In this document: piece after piece, positions 23,819 through 31,892 of the stretch | Numbering within the stretch: the first letter of the stretch is position 1 | Layout of the letters: the number at the start of each line of letters is the position of its first letter | NCBI GenBank assembly: GCA_937927975.1 | Contig: CALEZT010000238.1 | Coordinates: 1 to 38,886, forward strand | Reading direction: 5' to 3' | Length of the DNA stretch: 38,886 bases | DNA from: an uncultured Phycisphaerales bacterium | GTDB lineage: Bacteria; Planctomycetota; Phycisphaerae; Sedimentisphaerales; Anaerobacaceae | Made by a program: the position numbers and the translations under genes | Notes under the pieces: generated by a model | What the model saw: only the letters and a program-made list of their open reading frames with translations | Told to the model about the DNA's origin: nothing | Databases searched by the model: none

Positions 23819-25135
23819 ATGGACCAGGTGAACCTGTACAACGCCAAATGCGAAACGATGCCTCGCGAGGAACTGGCGCAAGTCCAGTTGGAGCGGCTCC
23901 AGTCCACGCTCAATCGCGTGTACCGCAACGTCGCGTTCTACAAGGCGGCCTTCGACAATCACGGCGTCAATCTCGAACGCCTCAAGGGCCTGCAAGGCAT
24001 CCGCGAGCTTCCCTTCACCACGAAGGACGACCTGCAGCGGAGCTATCCCTACGACATGTTCGCGGTCCCTCTGCGGGACATCGTGCGAATCCACACCACC
24101 TCGGGCGCCACCGCCAGGCCGATCGTCGTCGGCTACACCCAGAACGACCTGCGGAACTGGCGGGAATGCGCCGCCCGATTGCTGACCGCCGCGGGCGTCA
24201 CCCAGCAGGACGTCGTCCAGGTCGCGCTGCACTACAGCCTCTTCGCCGATGGCTTCGGCTTCCACCAGGGCGCCGAGCGGGTCGGCGCGTCGGTGATCCC
24301 CGCGTCCCTGGCCACCAGCGTCCCCAAGCAGATCGTGATCATGAGGGACTTCAAGACCACGGTCCTGGTCTCCACGCCCAGCCATGCGCTGAACATCGCG
24401 GTCAGCCTCGATGAAGCCCAGGTCCCCCTGGAGCGTCTGTCCCTGCGACTGGGCCTGTTCGGAGGCGAACGATGGAGCGATCCGCTCCGTCGGCAGCTCG
24501 AAGAACGCCTGCGAATCACCTCGATCGACACCTACGGCCCGACCGAGATCCTCGGCCCCGGCGTGGCCGGCGAATGTCACCTCCGTCACGGCCTGCACAT
24601 CAACGAAGACCAGTTCATCGTCGAGGTCATCGACCCCAAGACCCTCGCGACCGTTCCCATGGGCCACGAGGGCGAGCTGGTCGTCACGACGATCATGAAA
24701 GAGGGGTTCCCGCTCATCCGCTACCGCACAGGGGACATCACCCGCCTGAACCCCGAGCCCTGCCCCTGCGGCCGGACCTTCCTCCGCATGGAGCGCATCA
24801 TGGGCCGAACCGACGACCTCATCCTCGTCCGAGGTGTCGGCTTCTTCCCCTCGCAGATCGAGGAGATCGTCGGAGGTTTCGACGGCATCAGCCCCTACTT
24901 CCAGATCATTCTCGACCAGGAAGGCGGCCTCGACACGATCCAGGTCCGCGTGGAAATCTCCGGCAGCCTCCCCTCGCTCGACGAGGTCAAGGCCTTCGAG
25001 AGCCTGCGACTCCAGATGGCCGCGCGCATCAAGGCGGTCCTCGACATCGAGGCCAAGGTCATCCTGCTGGAGCCGGGATCACTGAGGCAGCTTGCCGGCG
25101 GGTCCGATCGCGTCCTGGACCGAAGGCCCGCGTGA
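23819..25135 (+). CDS. paaK: Phenylacetate-CoA ligase-like adenylating enzyme
   Basis: The 438-aa protein has the usual length for PaaK, which activates an aryl or alkyl acid to its CoA thioester with ATP. The adenylate-binding loop TTSGATARPIVVGYT lies at 93-107 (most family members have TSGTTGKP), YGPTE at 239-243, RYRTGD at 301-306, and a CPCG knuckle at 315-318. The C-terminal hinge runs GRTDDLILVRGVGFFPSQIEE. GAGG precedes the ATG. It follows the liv operon in the same direction, so the imported compound is probably an acid or an amino acid whose keto-acid product is activated. The exact substrate is not shown; the YGPTE and ATARP variants suggest it may not be phenylacetate. The 3' end overlaps the convergent gene by 57 bases. 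Confidence 0.8.
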   Translation: MDQVNLYNAKCETMPREELAQVQLERLQSTLNRVYRNVAFYKAAFDNHGVNLERLKGLQGIRELPFTTKDDLQRSYPYDMFAVPLRDIVRIHTTSGATARPIVVGYTQNDLRNWRECAARLLTAAGVTQQDVVQVALHYSLFADGFGFHQGAERVGASVIPASLATSVPKQIVIMRDFKTTVLVSTPSHALNIAVSLDEAQVPLERLSLRLGLFGGERWSDPLRRQLEERLRITSIDTYGPTEILGPGVAGECHLRHGLHINEDQFIVEVIDPKTLATVPMGHEGELVVTTIMKEGFPLIRYRTGDITRLNPEPCPCGRTFLRMERIMGRTDDLILVRGVGFFPSQIEEIVGGFDGISPYFQIILDQEGGLDTIQVRVEISGSLPSLDEVKAFESLRLQMAARIKAVLDIEAKVILLEPGSLRQLAGGSDRVLDRRPA

Positions 25136-26194
25136 CTCCTTCGCGGGTCCCTCGGGATTTGGCGCGGGTTCTGCGATCAACTCGCTGATCCGGGCCCGCA
25201 TCCACGACTCGCCCTGGGCCTGCTGCCAGTTCAGTTCGCCGGACCACCAATAGCGAACGAAACCGTTTCGGTCGATCAGGTACACGCTGGGCCACACGCG
25301 GTTGGCCCAGGCGTCCCAGTTGCGGCTCTCGTTGTCCACAGCGACCGGATACTGGATGCCCGCCTCCGCGATCTTAAGCCGGACCTGCGCCACGTCCCGT
25401 TCCGCGTCCGTTTCCGGCCGGTGAATCCCGACGATCGCCACCTCGTCCCGGCCGAAGCGGTCGAACCACCCGTTGTAGTGCGGGAGATTGCGGATGCAGT
25501 TGATGCAACCGAAGGCGTAGAAGTGGACCACGATCACCTTGCCCCGCAGTTGCCGCAGGGTCACAGGCTCCGAGTTGAGCCACTCCGTAACGCCAACGAG
25601 CTCGGGGGCTTTGCACGCGATCTGCCGCAGGCCGGAGAAGTCGAACGGCCGCCCGACGAGCGACGCCAGAACGCTGCGTTGCGCGGGACTCAGGATGGCT
25701 TGCGCGCGACGCGAGGCATCGACGGGAGCGACGCTGCGCCTCTGGGAGCGAAGAATCGCCTGGATCTGCTCCCGCTGGCCGGCCGTCAGCTTCAAGACGT
25801 CGGCCACGCGAGGCTCCAGGACGGCTCGCATGCCCTGAGCCTGGCGAACAAGCTGGTCCAGCCGATCGAGTTGGGGGCCTGCCAGAACGCTACGAAGCTT
25901 CATGCGAAACGAGTCCAGAATCGCAACCGACGCGAGGTCTCGCTCTTGAGCCGCCAGATCGCGCAGCCGCCACAGAGGCAACTCCACTTCTTCCACCAGT
26001 CCTGCGACGACCGTCGCTTGTTCGTCGCGAAGCATCAGTTCCCGATGCACCCGCTGTGCCCTCAGGAGCATCGTGATCGGGTGCGGGATGGGGACGGCCG
26101 GCTCCGCGGAAGGAACGGCGCAGGCCGCCAGGACCGCGATGGATACGACAATCGCCGATGCGCACCAGAACCGACAGGAACCCGAAATCTGCAT
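25079..26194 (-). CDS. Thioredoxin-fold lipoprotein with an LTxxQ-like front domain
   Basis: The 371-aa protein has a signal peptide with a likely lipobox LAAC (cysteine 25), a helical front region (about 40-185) and a C-terminal redoxin/TlpA-like domain (about 195-340). The active site is C230-I-N-C233 in FYAFGCINC, and the cis-proline is WPSVY (P302). The front region contains LTAGQREQIQAIL and LSPAQRSVLASL, which resemble the LTxxQ repeats of CpxP/Spy-like periplasmic proteins. A disulfide or redox role outside the membrane is likely, perhaps combined with sensing or chaperone activity. The ATG at 26194 is preceded by GAGGT. The end overlaps the convergent paaK-like gene by 57 bases, so both coding frames share that stretch. 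The substrate is unknown. Confidence 0.8.
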   Translation of the reverse strand: MQISGSCRFWCASAIVVSIAVLAACAVPSAEPAVPIPHPITMLLRAQRVHRELMLRDEQATVVAGLVEEVELPLWRLRDLAAQERDLASVAILDSFRMKLRSVLAGPQLDRLDQLVRQAQGMRAVLEPRVADVLKLTAGQREQIQAILRSQRRSVAPVDASRRAQAILSPAQRSVLASLVGRPFDFSGLRQIACKAPELVGVTEWLNSEPVTLRQLRGKVIVVHFYAFGCINCIRNLPHYNGWFDRFGRDEVAIVGIHRPETDAERDVAQVRLKIAEAGIQYPVAVDNESRNWDAWANRVWPSVYLIDRNGFVRYWWSGELNWQQAQGESWMRARISELIAEPAPNPEGPAKESRGPSVQDAIGPAGKLPQ

Positions 26195-26296
26195 ACCAGT
26201 ACCTCTATTCCTGAGAGGGTCTACGCTTGCGGCTTCGCCGGGTTCGATGCCTGAGAATTGGAGGGGACATGTTCCGGATACGCGACCATTTGAGGG

Positions 26297-26325
26297 TTGA
26301 TTCCTTTGTCTGATTCTGCCATAAT
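26297..26325 (+). promoter_or_regulatory. Sigma70-type promoter of the sensor kinase gene
   Basis: TTGATT (26297-26302) and CATAAT (26320-26325) are 17 bases apart. The leader to the ATG at 26399 would be about 66 bases. The same -35/-10 pair style appears elsewhere in this window. Confidence 0.6.
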
Positions 26326-26398
26326 GGAGTTCGGAGGCGGTGTGGAAGGTTTCGCTCCGTAACGGCAGGACGGAGGGCTCTTTGGATAGACACGGCTG

Positions 26399-27589
26399 AT
26401 GGACGACAAGAAGATACCGACACAATTCGCACCGGGGGAACGCTCCTCGGCCCAGGAAATCGCGCGTCAGGCCCGACTCTTCGCAGGCAAGAGGCTGCTG
26501 GGCATGTTGCCCGATATGATGCCCTGCGTTCTGATGGTGCTCAACGAGCATCGGCAGATCGTCTTCGTCAACAGACAGATCGCAACCTTGATGCCGCCCG
26601 ATCAGCCCAACAGCGACGTGCTGGGCATGCGTCCCGGCGAGGCGCTGGGCTGCACCCACGGCTTCGAATCCGAGGGCGGCTGCGGCACCACCGACTTCTG
26701 TAGTCTCTGCGGGGCGGTGCACGCCATCCTGGCCGGTCAACGGGGAGAAAGCAGCGTGCGGGAGTGCCGGGTCCTCCGACAGCACAGTGGCGAAGCCCTG
26801 GAACTGAGGATCTGGACCACGCCCATCAAGATCGACAACGAGCAATTCACGGTCTGCGCCCTCCTCGACATCAGCCACGAAAAGCGCCGCCAGGCCCTTG
26901 AGCACATCTTCCTGCACGACATCTACAACGTCGCGTACGGCCTGTCATGGTACGCGGATTTCCTCAAGAGGGGCACGCCCGACAAGGTCGAGGAGTACGC
27001 CGACACGATCCACCGCCTCTGCGGCGAGCTGATCGACGAGATCGACGCCCAGCGCATCCTCCTGCGGGCCGAGAGCGGCGAGTTGACCCTCAAGCCCGAG
27101 CCTGTCGATTCGCTGCGAGTGCTTCAGGACACCGTCGCGATGTACAGCCGCCACCCGGTCGCCCACGACCGTACGTTGTGCCTGGACGAGAAGGCCGACG
27201 ACGTCCCGGTGGTCAGCGACAAGACCCTGCTGGGCCGGGTCCTGGGCAACATGGTGAAGAACGCCCTGGAGGCCTGCCGCGCCAGCCAAACCGTCACGAT
27301 CGGATGCAGGACTTCCAGCGACTCGGTCGAGTTCTGGGTCCACAACCCCGGCGTAATGAAACGAGAGGTCCAGCTCCAGGTCTTCCAGCGGTCCTTCTCG
27401 ACCAAAGGGCGAGGCCGAGGCCTGGGCACCTACAGCATCAAGCTGCTCACCGAGCGATACTTGAAAGGCGAAGTCTCCTTCACCAGCACCGCCGAGTCCG
27501 GCACGACCTTCACAGTCCACTGCCCGCTGAAACCCAATGAGGCGACCAGCGGCAACCTCCAAACAGCGTCGAGCCGATCGGTCCGTTGA
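26399..27589 (+). CDS. PAS sensor histidine kinase with a four-cysteine motif
   Basis: The 396-aa soluble protein has a PAS domain (about 35-160) and a kinase core. The phosphoacceptor is H173 in IFLHDIYN, the N-box is NMVKNALEA (284-292), and the F/G2-like region is FSTKGRGRGLGTYSIK. The G1 position reads HNPGVM instead of DxGxG, as in some redox-sensing kinases. Inside the PAS domain, four cysteines (C85, C95, C101 and C104) form a cluster in GCGTTDFCSLCGA. Similar cysteine patterns occur in sensor kinases of sulfate- and metal-reducing bacteria, so binding of iron-sulfur, heme or zinc is likely. No membrane helix and no partner response regulator is nearby. The stop is 18 bases from that of the convergent gene. 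Confidence 0.8.
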   Translation: MDDKKIPTQFAPGERSSAQEIARQARLFAGKRLLGMLPDMMPCVLMVLNEHRQIVFVNRQIATLMPPDQPNSDVLGMRPGEALGCTHGFESEGGCGTTDFCSLCGAVHAILAGQRGESSVRECRVLRQHSGEALELRIWTTPIKIDNEQFTVCALLDISHEKRRQALEHIFLHDIYNVAYGLSWYADFLKRGTPDKVEEYADTIHRLCGELIDEIDAQRILLRAESGELTLKPEPVDSLRVLQDTVAMYSRHPVAHDRTLCLDEKADDVPVVSDKTLLGRVLGNMVKNALEACRASQTVTIGCRTSSDSVEFWVHNPGVMKREVQLQVFQRSFSTKGRGRGLGTYSIKLLTERYLKGEVSFTSTAESGTTFTVHCPLKPNEATSGNLQTASSRSVR

Positions 27590-27607
27590 GACAGTGGCCG
27601 GCGCAGG

Positions 27608-29803
27608 CTACTTTGCGCGTTCCCAAAGCTCCCCCCGCCCCTCGGTGGTCAGGAGCAGGCGAGTGCCCTGCTGGGTCTGGCGAATCTCGTACTTGTACTC
27701 CTGCCAGGACTTGTCGTCCCAGATCAGGTGGAGCGACCCGTTTCCCGCATACCAGGTGCCCTTGCTTTCTTTCGTGTCCTTGCTTTCCAGCCAGACGCCC
27801 GCTGCGCCGGCGATCATGTGCGTTCGGTATGTCCGCGTCCAGGCGCCGTCCGGCTGAATGACCAGCGTGCCCTCCGTGTCGGACGCCATCTGGGCACGGG
27901 AATAGGCCGTCTCGAAGGGCGACCAATTTGTCAGCGAGTTGGTCGTAAGGAAGTTCCAGGCGCCTGCCAACTGGAGGTCCCGCTGTCCCTGGCCAAACGC
28001 GAAGGAAGTGAAGATTCGCTGGAGTTCCGCTTCCCTCGCCTGGAGTCTGTCCCTGAGACAGAGGGCAACCAGAGAGACCCCGGCGTCTTTGATGATGCTG
28101 ATGTAGGCGCGGGCGCATACGAGACCGCCGCTGGGAGAGTTGCCCTGCCAATTCATGACCACTCCTTTGCCGGTGGCGGTCACAAGGGCTGTGGGATCGG
28201 CGTTTCGCTGCAAGAACGGGGCAAGCTGGGCGACAGCCTGGTCCATGAACTGAACGACTCGAGGGTCGTCCGCGCTGGTGATGCCCTCGTCCGCGACGGT
28301 GTTGTCCCCGATGATGAGGTACACCTCCGTCGGATCGCCGTTGGCGGTCGTGCTCGGGTTCGACGGGATCAGTTGAAGCATCTCCTCATGCTCCTTCACC
28401 GTCCAATCGCCAGGGTACCAGAAGGTGAAGCCGATGGCATGCCGATAGGTCTTGCCACCCGCTTTGGGCGACACGCTTTCGCCAGGTGTCGGCGTGCCTT
28501 GCGCCGCTGCCTCGGCCGCAGGCGTCCCCTGGAGCTGGCCCTTCTTGCGGTTGTACTCTTCCTCACTCAAGATGCCGGCGCGAAACGCGGATTCCAGGGC
28601 CTCCAGCTTCTGACGGACCGCCGGATCGACGGACTGTGCCTGTCGATCCTCGATCTCCTTCTTCTTGGCCGCGTATTCCTGTTCGGTCAGGATCCCCGCT
28701 TGCCTGGCGGCTTCCAGTGCCCGCAGTTGCTCGCCCGCGTCAGGCCCCTCCGGCTTCACGGCGGGAACCGCCGGCGCAGGCGACGCGGATTCCGGTGGCC
28801 GGACGGTCGGCGTCGCCGTGCTGGCAGGCGGCTTGGCCTGGCCGGTCGTGATGGACTTGAACAGATCCTGGAGGTCGGCATTTCGTGCGTCGATCCGTTC
28901 CTGAAGACCCATTGCGATCAGCATGACCGCGGTCCGGCGAACGAAAACCACGAACACGCGTGCCACGATCCTGCGGCCGTCAGGAGCGGTCGCCTGCCAA
29001 ACCAGCACCGCCCCCTTCCCGGCGTCCGTCTGGATGGCGGAGGGCTGTCGCGTATACGCCAGGACGGGTGAAAGGCTCTTGACCTGTTCGTCCAGGTACT
29101 CGATGACGCCTTCATCAGTCGGGCCCTCAAGGTCCTGACCCGAGATGTCCTCCGTCGCCAGAAAGTACAGTTCGAGCGGACCCTCGCGACTCTCTGCGGC
29201 CCCGGCGGGAACAAGTTGCAGCATTCCGTCCTGCTCGGTGATGTTCCACGATGCCGGATACCAGAACGAGAATCCCGCCGGATGGGACCGGGTCCGTCCC
29301 GCCTTGACTGACGGAGCCTGGACCGGCTTGTCTTGCGCGGTGGCGTCGGCTGGTTCCTGAGCGATCTCGCCCCCGGCCGACGGGGAAACAGAGAAGCGTT
29401 TCGAGCCGAGCAGTTGGCCGTCGACGTAGACGTCCAGTCGGTAGTTGCCCGCCGGCCAGCCGTTGGTCGGCCGCGACAGGGAGAAATGGCCCGATGCCGA
29501 GCCGCTTCTGGCAATTTTGACCTGTGCGCCGTCGATCTCGTGGTTCGGAACGGAAATCGCATCGATCGAGACCCAGACTCCCCTCAATACGGAGTTGGCC
29601 CGAGCCCCGTCCACTTTCGCGACGCCGTGAATCACCGCGGTATCCGCGTCGAATTCTTCCCTCACATTCACGGCCGTGAAACCGTCTCCGGCGACAGCGG
29701 TGCACAGCTCAATCGACTTGAGTCGGACCGCGCCGGCCCCGACCGAGACTGACACCAACGAGAGGATCGCAATCACCAGGCAGATGTGCGCTGAACGCCC
29801 CAT
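27608..29803 (-). CDS. Secreted protein with duplicated module, SHOCT-like linkers and a lipocalin-like end
   Basis: The 731-aa protein has a signal peptide (about 1-24) and an N-terminal beta-rich region. Two copies of one module follow at about 172-320 and 453-610; each starts with a FSFWYPASW/FTFWYPGDW motif and contains LQLVP/LQLIP. Between them lie two SHOCT-like repeats (RALEAARQAGILTEQEYAAK at 361-380 and LEALESAFRAGILSEEEYNR at 400-419) after a proline/alanine-rich spacer. The C-terminal region (about 620-731) looks like a lipocalin/small beta-barrel (GAWNFLTTNS, IQPDGAWTRTYRT, GTWYAGNGSLHLIW). AAGGAGG lies six bases before the ATG. The gene is oriented away from the MNT/HEPN modules. 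I do not recognise a defined function. Confidence 0.7.
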   Translation of the reverse strand: MGRSAHICLVIAILSLVSVSVGAGAVRLKSIELCTAVAGDGFTAVNVREEFDADTAVIHGVAKVDGARANSVLRGVWVSIDAISVPNHEIDGAQVKIARSGSASGHFSLSRPTNGWPAGNYRLDVYVDGQLLGSKRFSVSPSAGGEIAQEPADATAQDKPVQAPSVKAGRTRSHPAGFSFWYPASWNITEQDGMLQLVPAGAAESREGPLELYFLATEDISGQDLEGPTDEGVIEYLDEQVKSLSPVLAYTRQPSAIQTDAGKGAVLVWQATAPDGRRIVARVFVVFVRRTAVMLIAMGLQERIDARNADLQDLFKSITTGQAKPPASTATPTVRPPESASPAPAVPAVKPEGPDAGEQLRALEAARQAGILTEQEYAAKKKEIEDRQAQSVDPAVRQKLEALESAFRAGILSEEEYNRKKGQLQGTPAAEAAAQGTPTPGESVSPKAGGKTYRHAIGFTFWYPGDWTVKEHEEMLQLIPSNPSTTANGDPTEVYLIIGDNTVADEGITSADDPRVVQFMDQAVAQLAPFLQRNADPTALVTATGKGVVMNWQGNSPSGGLVCARAYISIIKDAGVSLVALCLRDRLQAREAELQRIFTSFAFGQGQRDLQLAGAWNFLTTNSLTNWSPFETAYSRAQMASDTEGTLVIQPDGAWTRTYRTHMIAGAAGVWLESKDTKESKGTWYAGNGSLHLIWDDKSWQEYKYEIRQTQQGTRLLLTTEGRGELWERAK

Positions 29804-30090
29804 GGCAGGCCTCCTTCGAAAGACGAACCGTCGATTGGCGATGCACAGGATTCACAAAGCATCCATTCCGTGATTCGGTCGATCGACAACGGATACACTG
29901 TCCTTCTTGTACGCACGTCTCTTTCGCTTGTCAAGCGATTATCCCTCGCTCGACGCACCGCGCGTGCCCCGCCTTCCCAGGCAGCGCCCCGATCGGCACC
30001 CCCGTCGCCATCCACCGCCCGCTGAAGCCAGACGCCTGATCGTGGAGATGAAGATCGGAAGAACCAAGGCAATCTCGCGGGATGCAGAGG

Positions 30091-30312
30091 TCATTCGCAC
30101 GGCGTCCGGCAGCCCGCGACGAACTCCTTCGCCCAGTCCGAGACTTCCCGCGCCCGCTCCTCCGTCAGCCGAACCATCGGCTGATAGTCAGTCTCCTGAC
30201 GGAGATCGAAAGACTCCTTGAGATACCTGTGAAACCTCGCGTCGATGACTCCCGCCTTCGCGAAACTCCGCCCGAAAGCCGATATGATCCCCTGGTGTGA
30301 ATCCTCGTTCAC
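30091..30312 (-). pseudogene. Truncated HEPN gene (lost its N-terminal half)
   Basis: The 73-codon frame starts with GTG at 30312, overlapping the MNT stop as GTGA, exactly as in the intact module at 30772-31472. It matches the C-terminal half of the intact HEPN protein: SHQGIISAFGRSF aligns with SHHGVLSVFGETF, RQETDY with RQQSDY, and the ends with CRTPCE against CRKLCE. After the first four codons (VNED), about 50 codons that the intact copy has are missing in frame. Helices needed for the HEPN fold and ribonuclease activity are lost, so it is probably a dead toxin. Whether it is still expressed cannot be told. Confidence 0.75.
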
Positions 30313-30632
30313 GGCGAGATCCCCTCCTTCCGGATGATCCTGTGAATCGCGAAACGTCCCTTCTCGCAATCCATGTCGCTGACGAACAGGAAACTGACGA
30401 GCGTGTTATACTCAAGACTCAGATCGCAGCCGAGTTGACTGGCTCGCTCATGCTCGGAGCCATCGACCTCGTCAACAACTACGGCAATATCGACATCGCT
30501 ATCCGGCATCAGTTGGTCGCGGGCCGCCGAGCCGTAGAGGTACACGCCGCGCAGCCGCGGGCCGTAGATCCTCTCCAGACCCACCCGGACCTTCGCCGCA
30601 ATCTCCAACGCATGTTCCCGTGTCGTTACCAT
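30309..30632 (-). CDS. MNT-domain nucleotidyltransferase antitoxin (partner of the broken HEPN gene)
   Basis: The 107-aa protein has the MNT motif GSAARDQLMPDSDVDI (GSx10DxD), typical of minimal nucleotidyltransferases that pair with HEPN toxins and can modify them by adding AMP. Its partner downstream is truncated. The N-terminal part is nearly identical to that of the other MNT gene (30510-30632 compared with 31350-31472: five differences in about 123 bases by eye), while the C-terminal half is quite different. A promoter-like pair sits directly upstream with only six bases to the ATG, so the transcript is probably leaderless. The reading frame itself looks intact. Confidence 0.8.
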   Translation of the reverse strand: MVTTREHALEIAAKVRVGLERIYGPRLRGVYLYGSAARDQLMPDSDVDIAVVVDEVDGSEHERASQLGCDLSLEYNTLVSFLFVSDMDCEKGRFAIHRIIRKEGISP

Positions 30633-30638
30633 GGCTTC

Positions 30639-30667
30639 ATCATAGCATTCTCACCGATCTATGTCCA
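30639..30667 (-). promoter_or_regulatory. Leaderless-type promoter of the first MNT gene
   Basis: On the minus strand, TGGACA (30667-30662) and TATGAT (30644-30639) are 17 bases apart. Six bases separate the -10 box from the ATG at 30632. There is no ribosome binding site. Confidence 0.55.
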
Positions 30668-30771
30668 AGCAACGTACGGGACAAGGGCTCTGCGGTTGGG
30701 ACAGAACCATCGACATGGCTGCAAACCCACCCTCGTGGATATGGAAACGCTGGGAGTGCCCCCCAGAAAGG

Positions 30772-31146
30772 CTACTCGCACAACTTCCGGCAGGCATCCA
30801 CGAAATCCACGGCGCGCCCGAGTATCCGCTGGGCAGTCTCCCGATCCACCTCCACCACGGCCTCGTAGTCGCTCTGTTGGCGTCGCTCGAAGGCTTCGCG
30901 AAAACAGCGGTATAGATCCGGATCGATGCTGCCGCCTCTGACGAACGTTTCACCGAAGACAGACAAGACGCCATGGTGTGAACGCCGCTTGATATCCCTA
31001 TTCAACAACGCCGCGGTCGCGGCGTGAAACATGGCGTAATAGGCTCGGTTCAGGCACGCGGGAAACCGGGCATTCTCCAGCAGGATGCGCCCATCCTCAG
31101 CGCAGTCGGCCGCCCGCTCGAAGTATTGCCGCACCTGCTCCTTCAC
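30772..31146 (-). CDS. HEPN-domain toxin, intact
   Basis: The 124-aa all-helical HEPN protein is probably the toxin (a ribonuclease-like or RNA-binding protein) of a MNT/HEPN module. Visible family features are NRAYYAMFHAATAAL in the second helix, the basic stretch RDIKRRSHHG with an Rx6H spacing that fits the RX4-6H pattern, FGETF, and SDYEAVVEV. It starts with GTG at 31146, overlapping the antitoxin stop as GTGA, a coupling that keeps the pair in ratio. Its neighbour at 30091-30312 is a degraded copy of the same type. It is a likely toxin by family, but no activity can be shown from sequence. Confidence 0.8.
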   Translation of the reverse strand: MKEQVRQYFERAADCAEDGRILLENARFPACLNRAYYAMFHAATAALLNRDIKRRSHHGVLSVFGETFVRGGSIDPDLYRCFREAFERRQQSDYEAVVEVDRETAQRILGRAVDFVDACRKLCE

Positions 31147-31472
31147 AGCGGAATCCCCTCCTGTTTGATGGCCTCATGCACGGCAAAGCGTCCGGCCTCC
31201 AGATCTGCCTGCTCCGCAAAGAAGAATAGAACAACGGTCCCATATTCCAGGCTGACCTCAGCCCCCAACTCGCTGGTCCGATCATGCTCACGGGATCGAC
31301 TCGGAATGTGATCGAGCACGACAGCGATATCGATATCGCTGTCCGGCGTCAGTTGGTCGCGGGCCGCCGAGCCGTAGAGGTACACGCCGCGCAGCCGCGA
31401 GCCATAGATCCTCTCCAGACCCACCCGGACCTTCGCCGCAATCTCCAACGCCTGCTGCCGTGTCGTTACCAT
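31143..31472 (-). CDS. MNT-domain nucleotidyltransferase antitoxin, intact module
   Basis: The 109-aa protein has GSAARDQLTPDSDIDI, the GSx10DxD nucleotidyltransferase motif. It overlaps the HEPN gene by four bases. Minimal nucleotidyltransferase antitoxins of MntA type inactivate their HEPN partner by adding AMP to a tyrosine; that is established for the family, not shown here. The N-terminal 50 codons are almost identical to those of the other MNT gene, but the second half differs, matching the different partner. I chose the ATG at 31472 because the family sequence begins with MVTTRQQ there; an open extension upstream runs into the palindromic element. Confidence 0.85.
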   Translation of the reverse strand: MVTTRQQALEIAAKVRVGLERIYGSRLRGVYLYGSAARDQLTPDSDIDIAVVLDHIPSRSREHDRTSELGAEVSLEYGTVVLFFFAEQADLEAGRFAVHEAIKQEGIPL

Positions 31473-31478
31473 ACTATC

Positions 31479-31507
31479 ATTGTAGCACCCGCCCCGCCCG
31501 CCGTCCA
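31479..31507 (-). promoter_or_regulatory. Leaderless-type promoter of the intact MNT/HEPN module
   Basis: On the minus strand, TGGACG (31507-31502) and TACAAT (31484-31479) have a 17-base spacer, and only six bases lie between the -10 box and the ATG at 31472. The palindromic element copy 3 begins just upstream of it, at 31518. Confidence 0.55.
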
Positions 31508-31517
31508 CCGCAGCCGC

Positions 31518-31719
31518 GAAAGCACGAATTCCGAAACTCGAAATCCGAAACGCCCGGGGACGGGGAAATCCGAAGCACGAAAGTCGAAATCCGAAACAAA
31601 TCCAAAGCACGAAGCACAAATGACCGAAACGCTGCCGCTGGCCGGGGTCTCCGTTTGAGACATTGAGGTTTCGACCATTCGTGCTTGTTTCGGATTTCGA
31701 GATTCGAATTTCGAATTCC
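31518..31719. repeat. Palindromic repeat element, copy 3
   Basis: The left arm has CGAATTCCGAAACTCGAAAT and further ATCCGAAA words; the right arm has TTTCGGATTTCGAGATTCGA and ends GAATTC at 31719. The core at 31624-31656 is CCGAAACGCTGCCGCTGGCC followed by GGGGTCTCCGTTT, the same order as copy 1. The left arm has an extra insert compared with copies 1 and 2. It lies between the MNT/HEPN modules and the pseudopilin gene. Confidence 0.75.
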
Positions 31720-31892
31720 CAGAGCGGGCGCCCCGCTTTGGTCTTGCTTTCCTCGTCCTCTCTCGCGACAATCGTTCCCAGAGAAGCACCGAGATCCCTT
31801 CATGGGGAAATCCTGGCGATGTCAATGGCGTTGCTTTCGAGGGATGAGCCGGCCGGTATGCGAAGCTGTGTGAGCAGAAAGGAGCGAGCCGC

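Noticed and set aside
30297..30941. Plus-strand frame across the MNT region
   Set aside because: It runs antisense to the MNT and HEPN genes and has no motif of its own.
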